Part shown: piece by piece, positions 7,473 to 14,093 of the stretch | How the letters are laid out: each line of letters begins with the position of its first letter | Numbering within the stretch: the first letter of the stretch is position 1 | From: Clostridia bacterium | Lineage (GTDB): Bacteria > Bacillota > Clostridia > Peptostreptococcales > Anaerovoracaceae | Direction of reading: 5' to 3' | Assembly: GCA_024403215.1 (NCBI GenBank) | Contig: JAKSSJ010000014.1 | Coordinates: 1-18,050, forward strand | Length of the DNA stretch: 18,050 nt | Program-made: the position numbers and the translations under genes | The notes under the pieces: generated by a model | What the model saw: the letters and a program-made list of their open reading frames with translations, nothing else | The model's database searches: none | What the model was told of the DNA's origin: nothing

Positions 7473-8045
7473 ATGGAAATCGAATTAAAATATCAGGTTC
7501 CTACAAAGGAAATTGCCGATAATATATGGGAAGACGAGTTTCTAACAGAAATCTCAGATCCAATCTCTAAAGAAAGCCTTGTAATGAAGGCCGTAAGAGC
7601 TGAAGGAGACCACCATTTTGCAACCTTAAAGGCCAACGGAACCCACAAAAATGGACTTTTCACAAGGGACGAAATCAACGTTCCAGTAGCTGATGACAGC
7701 TCATTTATTAGCCTCGACTCAAAGCTTTTTAAAGGCAGCGACAGCGGCGATAAGCTGATTAGCATACTTGGCTCAAAACCCCTTGTAAACCTCATAGAAA
7801 TGCGCTTTTTGAGGCGTAGAAAGCGTCTTTCTTATGGCGGCGCTATATCAGAGCTTGCAGTAGATATTGGAAGCATAATTACAGATAAGGGCGAGGTTCC
7901 TATCCAAGAAGTAGAGCTTGAGCTCTTTGCTGGAGAGGAAAGCGCACTGCTCGCGCTTGGCGAAAAGCTGTCCGCAAAGTACGGACTTTTGCCAAAGGAA
8001 ACTTCCAAATTCCGCGATGGACTTTCAATCTTAGGATACAAATAA
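7473..8045 (+). CDS. CYTH-domain protein (triphosphate tunnel metalloenzyme family)
   Basis: Product of 190 residues with the hallmark ExExK motif at the extreme N-terminus (E2, E4, K6 in MEIELKY). Further charged positions typical of the tunnel follow: TLKANG at 51-56, RDEINV at 65-70, the basic RFLRRRKRL at 111-119, ELAVDIG at 127-133, EVELEL at 146-151 and KFRDGL near the end. The CYTH fold binds inorganic or organic triphosphates with Mg or Mn; members include tripolyphosphatases, thiamine triphosphatases and CyaB-type adenylate cyclases. A stand-alone domain without a CHAD domain, as here, is most often a triphosphatase, but the substrate cannot be told from sequence. It is the only plus-strand gene, has its own promoter and ends in a strong hairpin, so it is probably a single-gene transcript. 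Confidence 0.85.
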   Translation: MEIELKYQVPTKEIADNIWEDEFLTEISDPISKESLVMKAVRAEGDHHFATLKANGTHKNGLFTRDEINVPVADDSSFISLDSKLFKGSDSGDKLISILGSKPLVNLIEMRFLRRRKRLSYGGAISELAVDIGSIITDKGEVPIQEVELELFAGEESALLALGEKLSAKYGLLPKETSKFRDGLSILGYK

Positions 8046-8046
8046 T

Positions 8047-8087
8047 AAAAGTTGTCAATGGGGTCTGACCCCATTGACAACTTTTTT
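8047..8087 (+). terminator. Strong bidirectional terminator, palindrome copy 1
   Basis: A 14 bp perfect stem (gttgtcaatggggt and its complement, 3-base loop ctg, 8051-8081) is extended by AAAA/TTTT to about 18 bp. It has a six-T tract on the plus side and TTTTATTATT on the minus side. It begins two bases after the CYTH stop and ends ten bases before the stop of the convergent 798-residue gene, so it can terminate both. The central 31 bases are identical to a second copy at 10521-10551. Confidence 0.88.
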
Positions 8088-8094
8088 AGATTAC
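8051..8094. repeat. Direct repeat with palindromic core, left copy
   Basis: These 44 bases match 10521-10563 along their whole length, the only difference being six rather than five T bases after the palindrome. The shared part includes the 31 bp palindrome, the T tract and the trailing AGATTAC. It lies just outside the 3' end of the 798-residue protein gene. Just beyond, the sequence tttagatta is repeated at 8096-8104, suggesting a small local duplication. Confidence 0.9.
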
Positions 8095-8096
8095 AT

Positions 8097-10493
8097 TTAG
8101 ATTATGACTGCTCCGTCTAAGAATCCGACAACCTCGTTCTCTTTTCTGCTTACAGTCTTTCCATCCCTTTGAGCAATTTCTTCCTTAAGGAAGTCCTGGA
8201 TGTTATCAAGCTGCGACATGATATTAATCGCATCACGGGCAACTTCGTGCTCCATACTGTTTTCCTGACCTGGATCAAGATTATTTATCAATTCAGTTGA
8301 ACCTTCATCAAGCAGCTTGTACGCCTCCTCAAACTGAGCCCTCTGCTGTTCTAGGCTTAACTTCTCATTTTTGCAAACACTCGCAATCTTTGTAAGTCCC
8401 TGCTTGATGTTTTCATTCAGATTAAGCATTTCACTAAGCTGCTCTTTTTGCTCTTCAGCTGTTGCTAATTTATCAATACCGCCAAATTTTGATATTAGCT
8501 CTCCCATTTGAGCTTTGTAGTCAGCCTTATTTGCGGTACCCTTGCTTAAAGCATCTGGAACCTTCACCTGCTTTTGCTGAGCCTCCTTCGCCTCAATGAC
8601 ACTGCGAAGCTTTTCAAACTCCTCATCAGCTTTACGTTGCTTTTCTTCTTGAGCAGCCTTAATCGCAGCTTCTCTTCTTTGCTGTGCTTCCCCAATTTCT
8701 TCTGGATGCTTTTCTATATAATCCTTCTGCTTTTGGACCATAGCTTCAAACACTTGCTCCATCCATAAACTTTCAAATCCTCTTCTTTGATTTGGGGTGA
8801 TATCAAGCTTATGCTCAGAATCTTCATTATTCTTCCATTTCGCCATCAACTCCGAAAGATCATTCTTAACCTCTCTCATGTTGACTGCATTGGAATTAGC
8901 CTCTTCTGGAGTATTTTCCTCTCTGCTGAAAAGCAGCTTTCCAGGGTCAGTAAGATGCTCTACTGGATTTTCGCCAAACATCCACTTTTGAACAATATCT
9001 GTTTCAAGTATCTTGCCGATAAGTTGATTTTCAATCTCATGAACATCATCAATGTTTACAAAAATATCTGGCACTTCTACTTCATTATTATTTTGAGGCT
9101 GCTCTACATTGTTTTCTTGCGGCTGCTCTACATTGTTTTCTTGCGGCTGCTCTACTTCATTATTTTGCGGCTGTTCCTGCTTATTTTTTTCCGCAGCAAT
9201 TTCATCCCTGGCTTCATCAATTTTGTATTGAACCTTCTCCATAAAATCGCCCTGAATGTTCGCCATTTCAACAGCAATATCGTATGTTGATATGCCGGCT
9301 ACATATGGAAGATATTCCTCAGGAATTTCAATACCGTCTACCTTTTCGTTGGCTTTTAATTTTTCAATAGTAGGATCAATCTGATCAAATACCTCGCTAT
9401 GTCTATACTCAGTTCGCAGATCATTAGCATCATCTGCAAGATACCTGAATATATCATCAGATTTTTCGCTTTCGCCAAAAATGTACTTGTGCATTGCAGG
9501 GCTTTTTGCAATGATAGCTTGCAGCTCTGCAACTTTATTTTCCCAATCCGGCAGTTTCTTATATGCCTCAGGATCCTCTTCAGGCTGCGGTTCTTCTTGA
9601 TTTTGCAGATCTTCTTGATTTTGCGGTTCGCCCTTGGCCCTGGATATATCCTCTTGATGCTCTTTTATAAAGTCATACTGAATGTCTGCCATAGAGGAAA
9701 GAACCTCATATGGACTAGCACCAAACACATATGGAAGATATTCTTTTGAAATTCCAAACTTCCCTAGATGTTTATTTTCTTGCAAATCCTCAATAATAGG
9801 CTGAATCTTATCATATAAATGAAGAGATCCGATCAGGCTATTTTTATCATCAGCAAGATACTTTACTATATCCTGATATTCTTTGCTCTCCCCGAAAATA
9901 TACTCGCGCATTTCATCGCTCTTTGCAATGAGCTCATTCAGTTCTGCAACTTTATTTTGCCAGTCAGGTAGATTCTTATATGCCTCAATATCTTCTTCAG
10001 GCTGCGGTTCTTCTTTTTTCTGCGGTTCTTCTTTTTTCTCCGGTTCTTCTTTTTTATCCGGTTCTTCTTTTTTCTCCGGTTCTTTCCCTAATCCAGCTTC
10101 TGTGCGAATGAGATTTCTTACATTTGTTTTGTATTCTTCAAACTGTTTAATATTCGAATTCAAGGTTTCACAATATAAATATAGCTGATCTCGATCATCT
10201 TTATTGCTCATGCCATCAGCAATATCTTCTATATCTTTGGAAACAAGCGTAAGCGCATCCCTAAAAGAATCCATAAGGCCGTCAACTTGCTCGAGCATGT
10301 TATAAGCTTTCTGCTTATTAGAAAAGTTATCAAGTAATTTATCCATGCTTTTAAGGCTATCTTTAAGATCCTTAACATGCTGCGATAAACTACTGCTATC
10401 AATATTCGTATTTCTCAGCAGATCTACGATAACTGTTTCACGATAAGCGTCAAGAAGATAATTCACACTCGCATCTAATTGTTCAAAATTCAT
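8097..10493 (-). CDS. Large repeat-containing protein of unknown function
   Basis: Product of 798 residues that I do not recognise. There is no signal peptide, membrane segment or known catalytic motif, and only two cysteines (108, 707). It is very rich in Glu, Lys, Gln and Asn and mostly predicted helical. Layout: helical N-terminal region (1-135); four PxKKEE hexapeptides (139-162); module A (about 163-288); module B (about 302-432); EQPQENNV-type octapeptides (440-472); a diverged module C (about 475-604); a charged helical stretch (605-645, IKAAQEEKQRKADEEFEKL); and a helical C-terminal domain (about 655-798). Modules A and B share QPEED, AYK-LPDW, KVAEL, YIFGES, YLADD and EYLPYV. Module C keeps WMFGE and a closing helix. 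The start at 10493 has GGGGGAAA upstream; no clear promoter was found. Flanking direct repeats suggest it is an inserted cassette. A scaffold, surface or effector role is possible but unproven. Confidence 0.85.
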   Translation of the reverse strand: MNFEQLDASVNYLLDAYRETVIVDLLRNTNIDSSSLSQHVKDLKDSLKSMDKLLDNFSNKQKAYNMLEQVDGLMDSFRDALTLVSKDIEDIADGMSNKDDRDQLYLYCETLNSNIKQFEEYKTNVRNLIRTEAGLGKEPEKKEEPDKKEEPEKKEEPQKKEEPQPEEDIEAYKNLPDWQNKVAELNELIAKSDEMREYIFGESKEYQDIVKYLADDKNSLIGSLHLYDKIQPIIEDLQENKHLGKFGISKEYLPYVFGASPYEVLSSMADIQYDFIKEHQEDISRAKGEPQNQEDLQNQEEPQPEEDPEAYKKLPDWENKVAELQAIIAKSPAMHKYIFGESEKSDDIFRYLADDANDLRTEYRHSEVFDQIDPTIEKLKANEKVDGIEIPEEYLPYVAGISTYDIAVEMANIQGDFMEKVQYKIDEARDEIAAEKNKQEQPQNNEVEQPQENNVEQPQENNVEQPQNNNEVEVPDIFVNIDDVHEIENQLIGKILETDIVQKWMFGENPVEHLTDPGKLLFSREENTPEEANSNAVNMREVKNDLSELMAKWKNNEDSEHKLDITPNQRRGFESLWMEQVFEAMVQKQKDYIEKHPEEIGEAQQRREAAIKAAQEEKQRKADEEFEKLRSVIEAKEAQQKQVKVPDALSKGTANKADYKAQMGELISKFGGIDKLATAEEQKEQLSEMLNLNENIKQGLTKIASVCKNEKLSLEQQRAQFEEAYKLLDEGSTELINNLDPGQENSMEHEVARDAINIMSQLDNIQDFLKEEIAQRDGKTVSRKENEVVGFLDGAVII
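9078..9176 (-). repeat. Tandem 24 bp repeats encoding EQPQENNV units
   Basis: Four imperfect 24-27 bp units encode EQPQNNEV, EQPQENNV, EQPQENNV and EQPQNNNEV (residues 440-472). They form a low-complexity Gln/Asn linker between modules B and C of the large protein. The two middle units encode identical octapeptides. Such arrays change copy number easily by slippage, so length variation between strains is expected. Confidence 0.9.
10008..10079 (-). repeat. Tandem 18 bp repeats encoding PxKKEE units
   Basis: Four 18 bp units encode PEKKEE, PDKKEE, PEKKEE and PQKKEE (residues 139-162), a charged, probably extended or helical spacer between the N-terminal region and module A. The frame is kept and the copies differ mainly at the second codon. 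The opposite strand reads as a Ser/Phe/Gly-rich open frame, which is an artefact of the repeat. Confidence 0.92.
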
Positions 10494-10520
10494 TTTTATT
10501 TCCCCCTTTAAAATTTCCTA

Positions 10521-10563
10521 GTTGTCAATGGGGTCTGACCCCATTGACAACTTTTTAGATTAC
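10521..10563. repeat. Direct repeat with palindromic core, right copy
   Basis: The 31 bp palindrome at 10521-10551 is identical to 8051-8081 and in the same orientation, followed by TTTTTAGATTAC. The last four bases cover the stop codon of the oxidoreductase gene and the final base of its last sense codon. The copy lies between that gene and the start of the 798-residue protein gene, 27 bases upstream of the latter. A T tract follows the stem only in the plus direction; on the minus strand CTAGGAAATTTT follows. It should therefore terminate minus-strand transcription poorly and may allow read-through from the oxidoreductase into the large gene. Confidence 0.9.
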
Positions 10564-13500
10564 TTTCCTGCCATTTTCTTGTAACCAGCTAGGCGTTCAG
10601 CAGCGTCTTTTTCTGTCTTTTCAAACAGCTCTTCGGCCTGATCTGGGAACTCCTTCTTTAAGGAGCTATATCTAACTTCATCTAAGATAAACTTTCTAAA
10701 GTCACCTGTTGGATCAGCTGAATCTAAGCTAAATGGATTTTCTCCAGCGTTCTTAAGCTCTGGATTATATCTATAAAGCTGCCAATATCCGCACTCAACT
10801 GCTTCCTTTTCAACGCTTTGAGTTCTTGTCATTCCACCCTTAATACCGTGGTTAATGCAAGGTGCATAGCAGATGATAAGTGATGGTCCATGATAGTTTT
10901 CAGCTTCCTTAATTGCCTTTAAGAACTGATTCTTGTTTGAACCCATTGCACATTGAGCAACATATACATAGCCATAAGATGCAGCCATCATTCCAAGATC
11001 TTTCTTCTTAATCTGCTTTCCTGCAGCAGCAAATTTTGCAATTGCAGCTGTTGGAGTAGCTTTAGAAGCCTGACCACCAGTGTTGGAATATACTTCTGTA
11101 TCAAATACTAAGATATTGATATCTTCTCCTGATGCTAATACGTGATCAAGTCCACCGTATCCAATATCATAAGCCCAGCCATCTCCGCCAAGGCACCAAA
11201 CTGACTTCTTAACAAGGAAATCTTTCTTATCTGTAATAGCCTTAGCAAGCTTTCCTTCTGTGCCTGTAAGCTTTGCTTTCTTAAGAGCAGCAAGAACAGC
11301 CTCTGACTCTGCTCTTGAATTTGCTCCATCATCTTTTCCAGCGAGCCATGCATTTAATGCAGAAACAACTTCGGCATCTTTGCAAGTAGCAGCAAGCTCT
11401 CTTGCGCTATCTGCAATCTTATCTCTAAGCTGTCTTACGCCTGTTGCCATACCAAGTCCATACTCTGCATTGTCTTCAAATAGCGAGTTAGCCCAAGATG
11501 GTCCGTGACCTTCCTTATCTGTTGTGTATGGCATAGATGGTGCAGATGCTCCCCAAATTGATGAGCAGCCTGTTGCATTTGCAATCATCATTCTATCGCC
11601 AAACAGCTGAGTTACTACCTTTATATATGGTGTTTCTCCGCAACCTGCGCAAGCGCCAGAAAATTCAAAGTAAGGATTTCTAAATTGCGAACCCTTTACT
11701 GTGTCAGCTCCAGAAACCTTCTTTTCTGTTACCTTTCTAGAGTAGTTCCAGTTTGCTGCTTCCTTTTCTTCCTGTCCAAACGGAACCATAGTAATTGCCT
11801 TTTCCTTTGCTGGGCAAATATCTACACAGTTTCCGCAGCCAAGGCAATCAAGCACAGATACTGCCATGCTATATTTATAGCCTTCAAGACCAGGTCCTTT
11901 TGCCTGTGTCATCTTAAATGTCTTTGGAGCAGCCTTTGCTTCCTTCTCATCAAGAAGAACTGGTCTTATTGCGGAGTGAGGACAAACAAAGGAGCACTGG
12001 TTGCACTGAATACATTTTTCAGGATCCCAAGTTGGAACACTTGTTGCAACTCCTCTCTTCTCGTATGCAGCTGTGCCAAGTGGGAAGTGTCCATCTTCAT
12101 AACCATTGGTGAAAGCTGAAACTGGAAGGCTGTCGCCCTGCTGCTTATTCATAGGAATAAGGATGTCAGTAATAAACTCTGGAGCCTTGCTAGCCTTCTT
12201 TTCCTTGTCTTCTGCCTTCTTCCAAGAAGCTGGAATCTCTACCTTGTGTGCAGCATTAAAGCCTGCATCAACTGCGGCATAGTTCATATTAACAATATCG
12301 TCGCCTTTTTTGCCGTAAGACTTTTTAATAGAATCTTTAAGATAGCCTTCTGCTTCCTTTTGAGGAATTACATTTGTAAGACCAAAGAATGCAGCTTGCA
12401 TTATCATGTTAATCTTATTACCAAGTCCAAGATCCGCACCTAGCTTAACACCGTTAATAGTATAGAAATTAATATTATTGTCTGCTATATACTTCTTAAG
12501 TGATGCTGGGAGCTTTTTATCAAGCTCTTTATCATCCCAAGTGCAGTTGAGAAGGAAGGTTCCTCCTTTTTTAAGACCTGCTATTACGTCATACTGATTG
12601 ACATAAGCTTGGTTGTGGCAAGCAATGTAGTCAGCCTCTGTAATAAGATAGGTTGATTGAATCTTATTCTTACCAAATCTAAGATGAGATACTGTAATAC
12701 CACCTGACTTTTTGGAATCATAGTGGAAGTAGCCTTGTGCATACTGATCTGTATGGTCACCAATAATCTTAATAGCCTGCTTATTTGCACCAACTGTTCC
12801 ATCAGATCCAAGTCCCCAGAACTTGCAGCGAATAGTTCCTTCTGGTTCTGTTGTAACTTCTTTTACTTTAAGGCTTGTCTTGTAAACATCATCTTCAATA
12901 CCAATAGTAAATCCGTTCTTTGGATTTGCTTTCTTAAGATTATCAAAGACTGCAATGATTTGTCCTGGCGTTGTGTCCTTTGAACCAAGTCCGTATCTTC
13001 CGCCTACAATAACAGGCTTTGCCTTTTCATCGTAGAACATAGTCTTAACATCCATATAGAGTGGATCGCCAATTGCACCAGGCTCTTTTGTTCTATCAAG
13101 AACAGCAATCTTTTTAGCTGTCTTTGGAAGTACAGCCTTAAGATATGATGGAGCCCAAGGTCTATACAGTCTTACCTTAACAAGGCCAACCTTCTCGCCT
13201 TTCTTTGTGAGGTAGTTAACAACCTCTTCAGCAGTCTCGCAAACACTGCCCATGGCAATGATTACTCTATCAGCATTTTTTGCACCAACATAATCAAATG
13301 GTTTATACTTTCTGCCAGTTTCTTTCCCGAGCTTTTCCATGTAGCTTGCAACTGTTGCTGGAAGTGCATCATAGTAACCAGAAGCTGCCTCTCTTGCTTG
13401 GAAGAAGATATCTCCATTTTGAGCTGTGCCCCTTACTACTGGATGCTCTGGGTTTAATGCTTTCTTTCTAAATTCTTCTACTGCTTTTTTATTTACTAAT

Positions 13501-14081
13501 TTATCGAATATACTGTAATCAATCAGTTCAATCTTTTGAACCTCATGAGATGTTCTAAATCCATCAAAGAAATGAATAAACGGCACCCTGCCATCGATTG
13601 CACAAAGATGTGCAATTGCTGCCATATCCATAACCTCTTGTACAGATGATGAGCAAAGCAGTGCAAAGCCTGTCTGACGGCAAGCCATAACATCTGAGTG
13701 ATCACCAAAAATGCAAAGCGCATGAGCCGCAAGCGTTCTTGCAGAAACATGAAATACACCTGGAAGAAGTTCGCCAGCAATCTTATACATATTTGGTATC
13801 ATAAGAAGAAGTCCTTGAGATGCCGTATAAGTTGTTGTTAAAGCTCCTGATGCAAGTGATCCGTGCACTGCACCAGATGCACCTCCTTCTGACTGCATTT
13901 CAACTACCTTAACCTTTTGACCAAAGATGTTTTTCTGTCCATGGGCTGCCATGTTATCAACTTCTTCAGCCATAGGGGATGACGGAGTGATTGGGAAAAT
14001 TGCTGCTACATCTGTAAATGCGTAAGACACATATGCAGCGGCTGTATTTCCATCCATAGTTTTCATTACTTTTTTTGACAT
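10560..14081 (-). CDS. nifJ: Pyruvate:ferredoxin (flavodoxin) oxidoreductase
   Basis: Product of 1173 residues, full length for the single-chain homodimeric enzyme. It converts pyruvate and CoA to acetyl-CoA and CO2 and reduces ferredoxin, a central step of anaerobic fermentation. The N-terminal pyruvate-binding domain has PITPSS at 30-35 (T32) and EMQSEGGASG at 61-70. Two ferredoxin-type 4Fe-4S motifs are complete: C690, C693, C696, C700 and C746, C749, C752, C756. The proximal cluster ligands C811, C814, C839 and C1075 are present. The thiamine diphosphate site is GDGWAYDIGYGGLDH at 966-980, followed by DTEVYSNTGGQ at 994-1004. AGGAGG at 14090-14095 fixes the start. It begins only 12 bases after the upstream ABC transporter gene, whose TAG stop overlaps this ribosome binding site, so co-transcription or an internal promoter is implied. 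Its product feeds the reaction expected of PduL. Confidence 0.98.
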   Translation of the reverse strand: MSKKVMKTMDGNTAAAYVSYAFTDVAAIFPITPSSPMAEEVDNMAAHGQKNIFGQKVKVVEMQSEGGASGAVHGSLASGALTTTYTASQGLLLMIPNMYKIAGELLPGVFHVSARTLAAHALCIFGDHSDVMACRQTGFALLCSSSVQEVMDMAAIAHLCAIDGRVPFIHFFDGFRTSHEVQKIELIDYSIFDKLVNKKAVEEFRKKALNPEHPVVRGTAQNGDIFFQAREAASGYYDALPATVASYMEKLGKETGRKYKPFDYVGAKNADRVIIAMGSVCETAEEVVNYLTKKGEKVGLVKVRLYRPWAPSYLKAVLPKTAKKIAVLDRTKEPGAIGDPLYMDVKTMFYDEKAKPVIVGGRYGLGSKDTTPGQIIAVFDNLKKANPKNGFTIGIEDDVYKTSLKVKEVTTEPEGTIRCKFWGLGSDGTVGANKQAIKIIGDHTDQYAQGYFHYDSKKSGGITVSHLRFGKNKIQSTYLITEADYIACHNQAYVNQYDVIAGLKKGGTFLLNCTWDDKELDKKLPASLKKYIADNNINFYTINGVKLGADLGLGNKINMIMQAAFFGLTNVIPQKEAEGYLKDSIKKSYGKKGDDIVNMNYAAVDAGFNAAHKVEIPASWKKAEDKEKKASKAPEFITDILIPMNKQQGDSLPVSAFTNGYEDGHFPLGTAAYEKRGVATSVPTWDPEKCIQCNQCSFVCPHSAIRPVLLDEKEAKAAPKTFKMTQAKGPGLEGYKYSMAVSVLDCLGCGNCVDICPAKEKAITMVPFGQEEKEAANWNYSRKVTEKKVSGADTVKGSQFRNPYFEFSGACAGCGETPYIKVVTQLFGDRMMIANATGCSSIWGASAPSMPYTTDKEGHGPSWANSLFEDNAEYGLGMATGVRQLRDKIADSARELAATCKDAEVVSALNAWLAGKDDGANSRAESEAVLAALKKAKLTGTEGKLAKAITDKKDFLVKKSVWCLGGDGWAYDIGYGGLDHVLASGEDINILVFDTEVYSNTGGQASKATPTAAIAKFAAAGKQIKKKDLGMMAASYGYVYVAQCAMGSNKNQFLKAIKEAENYHGPSLIICYAPCINHGIKGGMTRTQSVEKEAVECGYWQLYRYNPELKNAGENPFSLDSADPTGDFRKFILDEVRYSSLKKEFPDQAEELFEKTEKDAAERLAGYKKMAGK

Positions 14082-14093
14082 GAGTTTTTCCTC

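Noticed and set aside
8787..9290. Plus-strand open frame of 167 codons with a Leu/Ile/Phe-rich, membrane-like product
   Set aside because: Antisense to the EQPQENNV repeats and nearby coding sequence; the hydrophobic repeats are just the complement of Gln/Asn/Glu codons.
9883..10188. Plus-strand open frame rich in Ser, Phe and Gly
   Set aside because: It is the antisense reading of the PxKKEE repeat array; it has no ribosome binding site, and the minus-strand frame is far longer and better supported.
10541..10551. TTGACA hexamers within the palindrome as a -35 box for the 798-residue gene
   Set aside because: The hexamer is perfect, but no acceptable -10 box lies 16-18 bases downstream on the minus strand (the position reads GGGGGA), so it is more likely a by-product of the palindrome sequence.
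8051..10551. Two repeats as part of a CRISPR array or insertion sequence
   Set aside because: Only two copies, 2.4 kb apart, with a single non-transposase gene between them and no spacers; the inter-repeat gene shows no transposase or recombinase motif.
11685..12119. Plus-strand open frame of 144 codons, Cys-rich
   Set aside because: Lies wholly within the oxidoreductase gene opposite the 4Fe-4S motifs; no ribosome binding site or family resemblance.
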